64,000 bases of DNA from Clostridia bacterium (GTDB lineage: Bacteria > Bacillota > Clostridia > Christensenellales > Aristaeellaceae), in assembly GCA_030530315.1 (NCBI GenBank), contig JAUMVG010000002.1, positions 35,591 to 99,590 on the forward strand, given 5' to 3'. The notes beneath the pieces were generated by a model that was not told where the DNA came from, did not search any database, and was given only the letters and a program-made list of their open reading frames with translations. This document shows positions 16,563 to 24,444 of this stretch, in pieces. Numbering within the stretch: position 1 is the stretch's first letter; each line of letters starts with the position of its first letter. The translations under genes and the position numbers were made by a program.

Positions 16563-16591
16563 TTGACGTTTTTGCCTGAATCATGTAATAT
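16563..16591 (+). promoter_or_regulatory. Promoter of the first DUF3786 gene
   Basis: TTGACG (16563-16568), 17-nt spacer, TAATAT (16586-16591), about 30 nt upstream of the start codon. Confidence 0.7.
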
Positions 16592-16623
16592 GGGAGAGTA
16601 CACTGTGAGCGAGGAGAGACGAC

Positions 16624-17250
16624 ATGCCGACGATCGAGAATCACAAGGAAATGGTGCCCTTCGAGCACTACACGGGGCTGTTTGAGAAGCTGGACCCGAT
16701 GGAGGCGGCGGAGCGCTGCGGCGTGAAGTATGATGCCGAGGCACAGCTATTCACCGTGCGCCTGATGTCCGTCGATTACCGGATCACCTGGCCGAAGTTC
16801 AGCATTGCATCCGATGATAGTACGGGCTTTGCCCTTTCCAACCTGCCTGCGCAAATGCTGATTATTCGCTACCTGCTGGAGGGAAAGCAGTCCATTGGCA
16901 CGGGCAGCTTCCTGCCATACCGGGAGATGCCCTGGGGCGAGGTGTACCTGAAGCCCTTCACCGGGCGCTGCCTGACCCGGGCGGCCTTCGCCTTTGGCAC
17001 GCGCCTGGATGCCTTCAAGGCGGCCCTGGAGGGCATGCCGGCCATCCTGCTGGACAAGGGGGACGTCTCCTGCCAGGTGGAGATCATGCCCGGCTACGAT
17101 GTCCGGCTGATCGTGTGGGAGGGGGACGACGAATTCCCGCCCAACAGCCAGATCCTGTTTTCCGACAACTTCCCCCAGGCCTTTTCGGCGGAGGACCGCA
17201 CGGTGGTGGGGGACATCCTGATCTCCGACATCAAGCGCCGGATGAAGTAG
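16624..17250 (+). CDS. DUF3786 family protein, copy 1
   Basis: 208 residues. Features shared with the gene at 25764: RYLLEG/QYLSG helix followed by a Gly-rich GTGSFLPYREMPWG segment, an F-R/AFDxEIDA-like helix, and a C-terminal PGYDVRLIVWEGDDEFPPNSQILF block ending in a helix. DUF3786 genes recur beside corrinoid and Wood-Ljungdahl genes in acetogens and reductive dechlorinators; the biochemical role is unknown. It has its own promoter and stands between acsB copy 1 and a LysR regulator. Family assignment is from recall of the W-x-DDEFP pattern. Confidence 0.7.
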   Translation: MPTIENHKEMVPFEHYTGLFEKLDPMEAAERCGVKYDAEAQLFTVRLMSVDYRITWPKFSIASDDSTGFALSNLPAQMLIIRYLLEGKQSIGTGSFLPYREMPWGEVYLKPFTGRCLTRAAFAFGTRLDAFKAALEGMPAILLDKGDVSCQVEIMPGYDVRLIVWEGDDEFPPNSQILFSDNFPQAFSAEDRTVVGDILISDIKRRMK

Positions 17251-17316
17251 GAAGAGGCGAAAAAGCCAAGCCAGATACAAAACTCGATTGCCAGGTGCAA
17301 GCGTGACGCGCGGCAT

Positions 17317-17345
17317 TTGACAATTGAGTTTTTTTAATATATAAT
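17317..17345 (+). promoter_or_regulatory. Promoter of the LysR gene
   Basis: Consensus TTGACA (17317-17322), 17-nt A/T-rich spacer, TATAAT (17340-17345). Confidence 0.8.
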
Positions 17346-17382
17346 CTAACGAGATTAATAAATATGCCGGAGGATTCGCTCG

Positions 17383-18303
17383 ATGGACTTTAAACAGCTG
17401 GAATCGTTTGTGGCCGCCGTGGACGAGGGGAGCTTCTCCAACGCCGCGGAGCGCCTGCAGCTCTCCCAGTCGATGGTGACGATACACATTCGCAACCTCG
17501 AAACGGAGCTGGGCACGCGGCTTTTGAATCGCACGACCCGCAGCATGGAGCTCAGCCAGGACGGCAAGACCTTCTATTCCTACGCCAAGCAGATGCTCAA
17601 GCTGAACCGCGACAGTATATTCGCCCTCAGCCGTGCGAACCAGGACCAGAAGTCCATCAATATCGTCTCCACGCCCTACATCATCCGGTACTACCTGACG
17701 GACCGCATCGTGAAGTTCCATCGCGATCACCCGGACATCAGCTTCAACTTCATCACCTGCAACAATTCGGAGATCTACGGCCGCCTGCAGGCGGATTCCC
17801 TCGAGTTCGCCTTCTGCACCATGAAGCTGATGAACTCCGACTATGCCGTGAAGCACTGCGAGATGGCGAACCTGGTGGTGATCACCCCCAACACCGAGCG
17901 CTTCCGCGCGCTGGAGGGCAGGAGCTTCCCCCTGGCGCTGTTCGGCTGCGAGCCACTGATCACCCGCAGCAGCACCTCCACGCTGCAGCAGGAATTCCTG
18001 CGCTGGTCGAAGCTGAACATCCCCGACATCAAGCTGAAGGTGGCCGCGGCGGTGGACGACACCGAGACCATCAAGGAACTGGTGACCTCCGGCGTGGGCA
18101 TCTCCGTGATCTCCGAGGTGGCCGTCCGCGAATACGTGGCCGAGGGCAAGCTGCTGGCCTTTCCGATGGAGGGGACGATGCCCTATCACCTGTATTTCGT
18201 GCACAAGAAGAAGTACCTTTCCCCGGAGCGGATCGCCTTCAGGGACTTCATACTGGAGAACATGCCCCTCACCGCCCGCGAGGACGGGGGAGAGGAGGCG
18301 TAG
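17383..18303 (+). CDS. LysR-family transcriptional regulator
   Basis: 306 residues. The N-terminal winged HTH is typical: MDFKQLESFVAAVDEGSFSNAAERLQLSQSMV, then IRNLETELGTRLLNRTTRSMELSQDGKTFY. The co-inducer domain (residues ~90-295) has two periplasmic-binding-like lobes; DTETIKELVTSGVGISVISEVAV is the usual C-terminal lobe signature. This resembles the CysL/CysB-like group. Possible targets are the flanking DUF3786, fhs or acs genes; no LysR box was identified. It converges with the trigger-factor gene over a shared terminator. Confidence 0.88.
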   Translation: MDFKQLESFVAAVDEGSFSNAAERLQLSQSMVTIHIRNLETELGTRLLNRTTRSMELSQDGKTFYSYAKQMLKLNRDSIFALSRANQDQKSINIVSTPYIIRYYLTDRIVKFHRDHPDISFNFITCNNSEIYGRLQADSLEFAFCTMKLMNSDYAVKHCEMANLVVITPNTERFRALEGRSFPLALFGCEPLITRSSTSTLQQEFLRWSKLNIPDIKLKVAAAVDDTETIKELVTSGVGISVISEVAVREYVAEGKLLAFPMEGTMPYHLYFVHKKKYLSPERIAFRDFILENMPLTAREDGGEEA

Positions 18304-18334
18304 GGCCGCGCCTCCAAGGGGAAAAGGCCATGGA

Positions 18335-18369
18335 AAAGGACAGCCTTGATATGCAGGGCTGTCCTTTGT
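18335..18369. terminator. Bidirectional terminator between LysR and the trigger-factor gene
   Basis: Stem AAAGGACAGCC/GGCTGTCCTTT with an 11-nt loop, between convergent stop codons. Confidence 0.7.
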
Positions 18370-18379
18370 CGGCGCTATA

Positions 18380-19333
18380 TCAGTCCTTCCGCTCCACCAC
18401 GGTGATCTCGGCATTGTCTCGGATCAGGTTCAGCACCTTGTCGGTGACGACGTTCTGCGCGATGGCGCGCATGGCAGCCTCATCCAGCTTCGGCATCAGC
18501 TGCTCCGGGGTGAGCCTGTTGTTGACGCAGATCTGACGGATGGCCTCGGTCATGGATTCCTCGTCGGCCTGTATGGATTCCGACTGCGCGATTTCCGAGA
18601 TGATCCGGCTGCGCTTGATGGACTTCCTGGCGTCCGGCTCGCAATCCTCCAGCAGCTGCTCCCGGGTCTTGCCGGTGAACTGGCAGTACGCGGCCAGCGT
18701 CAGGCCCTGCTGCGCCAATTGGGCCTCGAGGCCCTTCAGCTCGTTCTCGGCAGCGCGCTTCAGGAGGTCCGGCGTGATTTCACAGGCGTAGCCCTCCAGC
18801 AGCTGGTCCAGCAGGCGCAGCTTCAACTCCTCGTCCGCCTGCCGGTCCACGTAGTCCTGCATGCCCTTGCGCAGGGCCTCGCGGAATTCCTGGAAGGATT
18901 TGAAACTGCCCGCCTCCTTGGCGAAGGCGTCGTCGGGCTCGGGCTTTTCCAAGTGGTTGATGGCCTTGACGCGGCACTTGAACACCGCTTCCTTGCCGGC
19001 CAGCGCCTCGGAGTGATAGGGGGTGGGGAAGGTGACGCGCACCTCTACGTCCTCGCCGGGGCGCTTGCCTACGAGCTGGTCCTCGAAGCCGGGAATAAAC
19101 GTGCCGCTGCCCAGCACGAGGGTCTGGTCCTGAGCGGTTCCGCCCTCGAATTGGACGCCGTCGCAGAAGCCGGCGTAGTCCAGCACCACCTCATCGTCCA
19201 GACGGCTGGGCCGGTCGGTAACGGGGATGCGGCGCGTGGCGTGCTCGAGGATGTTCTCCATTTCGCGGCTGACCTGTTCATCGGGGACGACGCGCTTTTC
19301 CAGCGTTCCCTTAAGACCTTTATAACGGATCAT
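18380..19333 (-). CDS. Trigger factor-like peptidyl-prolyl isomerase lacking the ribosome-binding domain
   Basis: 317 residues against ~430 for full trigger factor. The FKBP domain is at residues ~40-130 (DDEVVLDYAGFCDG, LGSGTFIPGFEDQLVGKRPGEDVEVRVTFP) and the helical chaperone domain follows (~135-317). The N-terminal ribosome-docking domain with its GFRxGK loop is missing: only ~35 residues precede the FKBP part. The ATG follows GGAGTG. Absence of the dock suggests a free cytosolic chaperone or assembly factor. Proximity to acs genes hints at, but does not show, a role in folding large metalloenzymes. A normal tig gene is expected elsewhere. Confidence 0.82.
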   Translation of the reverse strand: MIRYKGLKGTLEKRVVPDEQVSREMENILEHATRRIPVTDRPSRLDDEVVLDYAGFCDGVQFEGGTAQDQTLVLGSGTFIPGFEDQLVGKRPGEDVEVRVTFPTPYHSEALAGKEAVFKCRVKAINHLEKPEPDDAFAKEAGSFKSFQEFREALRKGMQDYVDRQADEELKLRLLDQLLEGYACEITPDLLKRAAENELKGLEAQLAQQGLTLAAYCQFTGKTREQLLEDCEPDARKSIKRSRIISEIAQSESIQADEESMTEAIRQICVNNRLTPEQLMPKLDEAAMRAIAQNVVTDKVLNLIRDNAEITVVERKD

Positions 19334-19367
19334 TTTATTGACACTCCAATTCCAATGTGATAAAATT

Positions 19368-19397
19368 AATGTATCATACTGTGTGGATTTCTGTCAA
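19368..19397 (-). promoter_or_regulatory. Promoter of the trigger-factor-like gene
   Basis: Minus strand TTGACA (19392-19397), 18-nt spacer, TACATT (19368-19373). Confidence 0.55.
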
Positions 19398-19489
19398 CGC
19401 CGCAATCGGGAAGATTTGAAGGAAGTGGCGGCACGGTTCGATGAGGTCGATATTAACGCGAGCATTATGTAATAATACGGCTTTATTTA

Positions 19490-19518
19490 TTGACTAATTT
19501 GAATAATGGTGCTATACT
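19490..19518 (+). promoter_or_regulatory. Promoter of fhs
   Basis: TTGACT (19490-19495), 17-nt spacer, TATACT (19513-19518). The ~100-nt leader that follows contains a hairpin GTCCCGC/GCGGGAC (19561-19580), too small to call a riboswitch. Confidence 0.75.
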
Positions 19519-19622
19519 GTCTTTCGGAAATAACCGAAGCGCCCCTGTTGCGCGACGGAGGTCCCGCGGCGGCGCGGGACGGATCCCATGGAGATATGTG
19601 ATTAATGAAGGAGGAAACTGAC

Positions 19623-21383
19623 ATGCTTGACCCTACCCAGTACAAGGATTGGCAAATCGCGGAAGAAGCTGAGAAGACGCTGCCTTCCGTGGAGTATTTC
19701 CGTGAGAAGCTCGGCCTTCTGCCCGAGGAGATCATTCCCTACGGAAAGACCCCGAAGCTTGACTTCATCAAGATCATGAACCGCTTGAAGGACAAGCCGG
19801 ACGGCAAGTTCATCGAAGTCACCGCCATCACGCCCACCCCCCTGGGTGAAGGCAAGTCCACAGTTTCCCTGGGCCTGATCGAGGGCCTGGCGAAGATCGG
19901 CAAGAACGTCGGCGGCGCCCTGCGCCAGCCCTCCGGCGGCCCCACCATGAACGTCAAGGGCACTGCGGCCGGCGGCGGCAACGCCCTGCTGATGCCCATG
20001 ACCGAGTTCTCCCTGGGCTTGACCGGCGACATCAACGACATCATGAACGCCCACAACCTGGCCATGGTGGCGCTGAACGCCCGCATGCAGCATGAGCGCA
20101 ACTACACCGACGAGGAGATGGCCAAGCACAACATGGGCCGTCGCCTGGACATCGACCCCAAGCGCATCGAGATGGGCTGGGTTCTGGACTTCTGCGCCCA
20201 GGGCCTGCGCAACATCATCATGGGCATCGGCGGCAACAAGGACGGCTACCTGATGGAGTCCAAGTTCGGCATCGCCGTGGGTTCCGAGCTGATGGCCATC
20301 CTGGCTGTTGCCCGTGACCTGAAGGACCTGCGCGAGCGCATCGGCAAGATCGTCGTGGCCTACAGCCGCAGCGGCGAGCCCGTGACCTGCGAGGATCTGG
20401 AAGTTGCCGGCGCCATGACCGCCTGGATGCGCAACACCATCAATCCCACCATGTGCTACACCGTCGAGCATCAGCCCGTGCTGATCCACGCCGGCCCCTT
20501 CGCGAACATCGCCATCGGCCAGTCCTCCGTCATCGCGGACCGTCTGGCTCTGAAGCTGTTCGACTACCACGTGACCGAGTCCGGCTTCGCTGCTGACATC
20601 GGCTTCGAGAAGTTCTGGAACGTCAAGACCCGCCTGTCCGGCCTGACCCCGAACGTCTCCGTCATCGTGGCCACCGTCCGCGCTCTGAAGATGCACGGCG
20701 GCGGACCCAAGGTCGCTCCCGGCCGTCCCCTGCCCGTGGAGTACACCGAGGAGAACCTGGAGCTGGTCGAGAAGGGCTGCGAGAACCTGTTCCATCACGT
20801 GAACACCGTCCTCAAGTCCGGCATTGTGCCCGTGGTCTGCATCAACCAGTTCTACACCGACACCGACAACGAGATCGCCCTGATCAAGCGCCTGTGCGCC
20901 GAGCGCGGCGTGCGCTGCGCCCAGTCCAACCATTGGCGTTATGGCGGCGAGGGCGCCGTTGAGCTGGCTCAGGTCGTCGTGGAAGCCTGCGAGCAGAAGC
21001 CCGAGATCAAGTTCCTGTACAGCCTTGACATGCCGCTGCGCGAGCGCGTCGAGCGCATCGCCAAGGAAGTCTACGGCGCGGACGGCGTCGATTGGGCGCC
21101 CCTGGCCATCGAGAAGGCCAAGCGCTTCGAGAGCGATCCGAAGTACGCGGACTACTGCACCATGATGGTCAAGACCCATCTGTCCCTGTCCCACGACCCG
21201 ACTCTGAAGGGCGTGCCGAAGGGCTGGCGTCTGCCCATCCGCGACATCCTGGAGTACGGCGGAGCGAAGTTCCTGTGCCCGATGGCCGGCACCATCTCCA
21301 TGATGCCCGGCACCGCGTCCGACCCGGCCTATCGCCGCGTGGATGTGGACGTCGAAACCGGCAAGGTTTCCGGCCTGTTCTAA
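19623..21383 (+). CDS. fhs: Formate-tetrahydrofolate ligase
   Basis: 586 residues from the ATG at 19623, chosen over 19605 because AAGGAGG (19608-19614) precedes it. The P-loop [17 protein letters not shown] lies at ~72-88; the [32 protein letters not shown] and [16 protein letters not shown] blocks follow. It activates formate with ATP to 10-formyl-THF, the entry step of the methyl branch. Slightly longer than the usual ~556 aa because of a C-terminal extension after [15 protein letters not shown], which is the conserved end region. Codon use is highly biased to C-ending codons, as expected of an abundant enzyme. Confidence 0.95.
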   Translation: MLDPTQYKDWQIAEEAEKTLPSVEYFREKLGLLPEEIIPYGKTPKLDFIKIMNRLKDKPDGKFIEVTAITPTPLGEGKSTVSLGLIEGLAKIGKNVGGALRQPSGGPTMNVKGTAAGGGNALLMPMTEFSLGLTGDINDIMNAHNLAMVALNARMQHERNYTDEEMAKHNMGRRLDIDPKRIEMGWVLDFCAQGLRNIIMGIGGNKDGYLMESKFGIAVGSELMAILAVARDLKDLRERIGKIVVAYSRSGEPVTCEDLEVAGAMTAWMRNTINPTMCYTVEHQPVLIHAGPFANIAIGQSSVIADRLALKLFDYHVTESGFAADIGFEKFWNVKTRLSGLTPNVSVIVATVRALKMHGGGPKVAPGRPLPVEYTEENLELVEKGCENLFHHVNTVLKSGIVPVVCINQFYTDTDNEIALIKRLCAERGVRCAQSNHWRYGGEGAVELAQVVVEACEQKPEIKFLYSLDMPLRERVERIAKEVYGADGVDWAPLAIEKAKRFESDPKYADYCTMMVKTHLSLSHDPTLKGVPKGWRLPIRDILEYGGAKFLCPMAGTISMMPGTASDPAYRRVDVDVETGKVSGLF

Positions 21384-21479
21384 GTCGGCTGAGCCGACAG
21401 GCAATCGCTGCCTTTGGGCTGTCGAATCAAATATCAAAACATATATGGGTGGCAGCGATGTCACCCATATTTCGGTAAT

Positions 21480-21545
21480 ACGACCTCCACAAAGCCTTCC
21501 CCTTTGGGGAAGGTGGCAGCCTGCAGGGCTGACGGATGAGGTCGT
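21480..21545. repeat. Dispersed palindromic repeat of Clostridial type (CTTCCCC family)
   Basis: 66-bp element with perfect 8-bp inverted ends ACGACCTC/GAGGTCGT and an inner palindrome CCTTCCCC.TTGGGGAAGG. Repeats of this type are scattered in gut Clostridia. It lies between fhs and fchA. Confidence 0.6.
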
Positions 21546-21577
21546 TTCTCCCCAATCATTTTAGGAGGAAGAATACA

Positions 21578-22201
21578 ATGGCAGTTGATTTCACCCAGAA
21601 TTCCTGCAGGGAATTTGTTGAAGTGCTGGCCTCCAACGCCCCCGTTCCGGGCGGCGGCGGCGCGGCGGCGCTGGTGGGCGCCATCGGCACGGCGCTGGGC
21701 AACATGGTGGGCAGCCTGACCGTCGGCAAGAAGAAGTATGCCGATGTCGAGGCCGAGATCATCGCCCTCAAGGCCAAGTGCGACGGCCTGCAGAAGGACC
21801 TGCTGGATCAGGTGCCCGCGGACGCCGAGGGTTTTGAGCCCCTGGCGAAGGCCTACGGCATCCCGAAGGACGATCCCAACCGCGACAAGGTGCTGGAAGA
21901 GGCCACCATCGTGGCCTGCAAAGTGCCCATGAAGATCATGGAGCTGTGCTGCGAGGCCATCGAGGCCATCGCCGTGTTCGCCGCGAAGGGCTCCCGCCTG
22001 GCCGTGTCCGACGCCGGCTGCGGTGCGGTGTGCTGCAAGGCGGCGCTCCAGTCCGCCAGCCTGAACGTGTTCATCAACACCAAGTCCCTCAAGAACCGCG
22101 AGGTCGCCGAGGAGATGAACGCCAAGGCCAACGGCATGCTGGACAAGTACTGCGCCATGGCGGACGAGATCTTCGCCGGTGTGCGCGCGAACTTCTTTTG
22201 A
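21578..22201 (+). CDS. fchA: Methenyl-THF cyclohydrolase (cyclodeaminase/cyclohydrolase family)
   Basis: 207 residues from the ATG at 21578 (AGGAGG upstream). All-helical FTCD C-terminal fold: SNAPVPGGGGAAALVGAIGTALGNMV at ~25-50, KYADVEAE, and VSDAGCGAVCCKAALQSASLNV near the C-terminus. In acetogens FchA converts 10-formyl-THF to methenyl-THF. It stands between fhs and folD, completing the methyl-branch set. FolD is usually bifunctional, so the two may overlap in activity. Confidence 0.88.
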   Translation: MAVDFTQNSCREFVEVLASNAPVPGGGGAAALVGAIGTALGNMVGSLTVGKKKYADVEAEIIALKAKCDGLQKDLLDQVPADAEGFEPLAKAYGIPKDDPNRDKVLEEATIVACKVPMKIMELCCEAIEAIAVFAAKGSRLAVSDAGCGAVCCKAALQSASLNVFINTKSLKNREVAEEMNAKANGMLDKYCAMADEIFAGVRANFF

Positions 22202-22221
22202 CCTGCATATAAAGGCATAAT

Positions 22222-22288
22222 AGATCCTTCACTTCGTTCAGGATGACAGATGTCGTTAGGACGTCATTCTGAGCGAAGCGAAGAATCC
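22222..22288. repeat. REP-like inverted repeat, copy A
   Basis: AGATCCTTCACTTCGTTCAG on the left and the complementary-type arm ending CGAAGAATCC on the right, in the fchA-folD gap. Same family as 26576-26602, 47192-47259 and 52259-52330. Confidence 0.65.
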
Positions 22289-22354
22289 GTTGGAATCTGA
22301 TCGAACAAATCCGGAGCAAGGCGACGGGCCGACGGTCGAACGGAAAAAGCCATT

Positions 22355-22385
22355 CCTGTTCCCTGTTCCCTGTTTCCTGTTCCCT
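22355..22385. repeat. Heptanucleotide tandem repeat
   Basis: Four copies of CCTGTTC (one with T for the last C), ending 17 nt before the folD Shine-Dalgarno. Such a tract can vary in length by slippage. Confidence 0.6.
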
Positions 22386-22405
22386 CTGAACGGAGGAATA
22401 TACTT

Positions 22406-23290
22406 ATGGCTAAGCTGCTTTTGGGCAAGGAAGTCACCGCCGCGCTGAACGCGAAGCTGCAGGCGAAGGTCGAGGAACTCAAGGCGAAGGGCATCACCCC
22501 GAAGCTGGGCATCATTCGCTGCGGCGAGAACCCGTCCGACCTGTCCTATGAGAAGGGCGCGACGGCCCGCGCGGAGCTGATCGGCGTGGAGGTCGAGAAG
22601 TTCGTGCTGCCCGAGGACGTGACCAAGGAAGCGCTGATCGACCAGATCAAGGCCATCAACGCCGACGCGAACATCCACGGCGTGCTGATGTTCCGGCCCC
22701 TGCCGAAGCACCTGAAGGCGGACCAGGACGAGATCTGCAACACCCTCGATCCCGCCAAGGACGTGGACTGCATGACCGACCTGTCCAACGCGGGCGTGTT
22801 TGAGGGCCGCAAGGACCTGGGCTTCCCGCCCTGCACCCCCCAGGCCTGCATGGAGATCCTGGACTACTACGGCATTGACTGCAAGGGCAAGAAGGCCGTC
22901 GTGATCGGCCGCAGCCTGGTGGTCGGCAAGCCCGCCGCCATGATGCTGATGGGCAAGAACGCCACCGTCACCGTGTGCCACACCCGCACCGTGGATGTGC
23001 CCAAGGAGGCCCGCGAAGCGGACATCCTGGTGTCCTCTGCCGGCGTGCTGAAGAGCCTGACCAAGGACTATGTCAAGCCCGGCCAGGTCGTCATCGACGT
23101 TTCCATCAACTGGGACGCCGAGAAGATCAACTCCAAGGGCGGCAAGGGCGCCATCGCCGGCGACGCCGTATTCGAGGAGGTCGAGCCCATCGTCGACGCC
23201 ATCACCCCCGTGCCGGGCGGCGTTGGCAGCGTGACCACCAGCGTGCTGATCGGCCATGTGGTCGAGGCCGCGGAGCGTCAGGCAAAGTAA
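22406..23290 (+). CDS. folD: Bifunctional methylene-THF dehydrogenase / methenyl-THF cyclohydrolase
   Basis: 294 residues. Catalytic region SYEKGATARAELIGVEVEKF (the Y-x3-K motif at ~50-54), VDCMTDLSNAG, the nucleotide-binding VIGRSLVVGKPAAMMLM, TRTVDVPKEAREADILVSSAG and the C-terminal TPVPGGVGSVTTSVL are all present. It oxidises or reduces methylene-THF; in the acetogenic direction it makes methylene-THF for MetF. CGGAGG precedes the ATG. A terminator follows. Confidence 0.94.
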   Translation: MAKLLLGKEVTAALNAKLQAKVEELKAKGITPKLGIIRCGENPSDLSYEKGATARAELIGVEVEKFVLPEDVTKEALIDQIKAINADANIHGVLMFRPLPKHLKADQDEICNTLDPAKDVDCMTDLSNAGVFEGRKDLGFPPCTPQACMEILDYYGIDCKGKKAVVIGRSLVVGKPAAMMLMGKNATVTVCHTRTVDVPKEAREADILVSSAGVLKSLTKDYVKPGQVVIDVSINWDAEKINSKGGKGAIAGDAVFEEVEPIVDAITPVPGGVGSVTTSVLIGHVVEAAERQAK

Positions 23291-23303
23291 TCTTATATCG
23301 AAA

Positions 23304-23345
23304 CACAGCGCCTTTCCCGAGATAAGGGAGAGGCGCTGTCTGTTT
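23304..23345 (+). terminator. Terminator after folD
   Basis: Stem ACAGCGCC.TTCCC/GGGA.AGGCGCTGT followed by CTGTTTGG. Confidence 0.75.
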
Positions 23346-23397
23346 GGAGTCATAGCAGATAAATATGTTGAAAATTTGTATATAATGCGATGGAATA

Positions 23398-23426
23398 TTG
23401 CGCTCGCGGCCCATTTGTGATACAAT
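23398..23426 (+). promoter_or_regulatory. Promoter of the SH3-like secreted protein
   Basis: TTGCGC (23398-23403), 17-nt spacer, TACAAT (23421-23426), about 95 nt before the start codon. Confidence 0.55.
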
Positions 23427-23520
23427 TTATACTGTGGCCGAAAGAAATGCTTCGGTCGCAATGTATGTTGAACTGAGCGTATCAGAATACATATGCGAAG
23501 ATGCGGGAGGAGTACGATCG

Positions 23521-24174
23521 ATGAAAAAACTGACGGCGCTGTTGGCAATTATGCTGGTTCTGGCTGTGTTCTGCGGCCAGGCGTTGGCCTCTGAGGGCGA
23601 CATCACCAAGAAGGCCGCAAAGGCCTATTCCGACGCTTCCATGACCCAGTATGTGGGCACTGTTCCCGCCTGGACGCCCGTAGTCGTCAGTTCCTATGGT
23701 TCCAGCCGCATCAGCCTCTTCGGCGTGACGCTGTACGTCCGCACCGACGCGCTGCTGAATGGCGACGGCACCGGTACCAACGGCAACGAAGACCTCGTCA
23801 TGAAGAAGGCGAAGGCCTATTCCAACGCCGCCATGACGAAGTACGTGGGCACCATTCCCGCCAACACCACCGTGACGGTGAAGGCCTACGGCGGCAACGC
23901 CAAGGTCAGCGCGGGCGGCAAGAAGGTCTATGTCAAGGCCTCCAACCTGCTGCACGGCGATATTGCCGGCGCCTACAACGCCAAGCTGGCCAAGGGCACC
24001 CGCGTCTATCAGAAGAATTCCAGCAAGGCCAAGAGCGTGAAGCTGAAGAAGGCCCGCGTTGTCAACATCTGCGCCGTGAAGGGCGACTGGGCGCTGGTGC
24101 GGCAGACCAGCGGCAAGCTGCTGTTCGGCTATGTCAAGCTGGATCAGCTGAAGAACGTCGAGGTCGCCAACTGA
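23521..24174 (+). CDS. Secreted protein with SH3-like repeats
   Basis: 217 residues from the ATG at 23521 (GGGAGGAG upstream). Signal peptide KKLTALLAIMLVLAVFCGQALASE with cleavage after ALA (~residue 22). Two clear ~50-residue repeats follow: KKAAKAYSDASMTQYVGTVP... and KKAKAYSNAAMTKYVGTIP..., each ending in YVRTDALLNGD / YVKASNLLHGD, and a third divergent one (KGTRVYQKNSSKAKSV...LLFGYVKLDQL). Repeats of this kind resemble bacterial SH3 domains that bind peptidoglycan. The tail is Lys-rich. No enzymatic domain. Confidence 0.72.
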   Translation: MKKLTALLAIMLVLAVFCGQALASEGDITKKAAKAYSDASMTQYVGTVPAWTPVVVSSYGSSRISLFGVTLYVRTDALLNGDGTGTNGNEDLVMKKAKAYSNAAMTKYVGTIPANTTVTVKAYGGNAKVSAGGKKVYVKASNLLHGDIAGAYNAKLAKGTRVYQKNSSKAKSVKLKKARVVNICAVKGDWALVRQTSGKLLFGYVKLDQLKNVEVAN

Positions 24175-24183
24175 GAGCGGTCT

Positions 24184-24220
24184 GCAAGGGAGCCATTCTG
24201 AGCGGAATGGCTCCCTTTGC
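24184..24220 (+). terminator. Terminator of the SH3-like gene
   Basis: Stem AAGGGAGCCATTC/GAATGGCTCCCTT, perfect over 13 bp, followed by TGC only; T-poor but very stable. Confidence 0.7.
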
Positions 24221-24287
24221 ATGTCCTGGAAGCTGGGGCTCGTGTACTGGGAACGCAAAACGAGTCAAGGTTTTCAGGGCCACGCGG

Positions 24288-24316
24288 TTGAAACTTTACC
24301 TCCGCCGAGGTATAAT
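24288..24316 (+). promoter_or_regulatory. Promoter of the DUF1576 gene
   Basis: TTGAAA (24288-24293), 17-nt spacer, TATAAT (24311-24316). Confidence 0.75.
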
Positions 24317-24444
24317 AAATAAGGCGTGATTTATCAATTGCGGGCCATCCCTGGGTGATGTTTGCAGATGAAGGTCGCGCCGGGAAACTGCCTGCCTGCG
24401 GGCAGCCCAAGTTGAAACCAAAGTAGTAAGAGGGAGAGATACCA

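Noticed and set aside
19519-19622. THF riboswitch in the fhs leader
   Set aside because: Only one small GC hairpin is present; the conserved junction of the THF aptamer is not seen.
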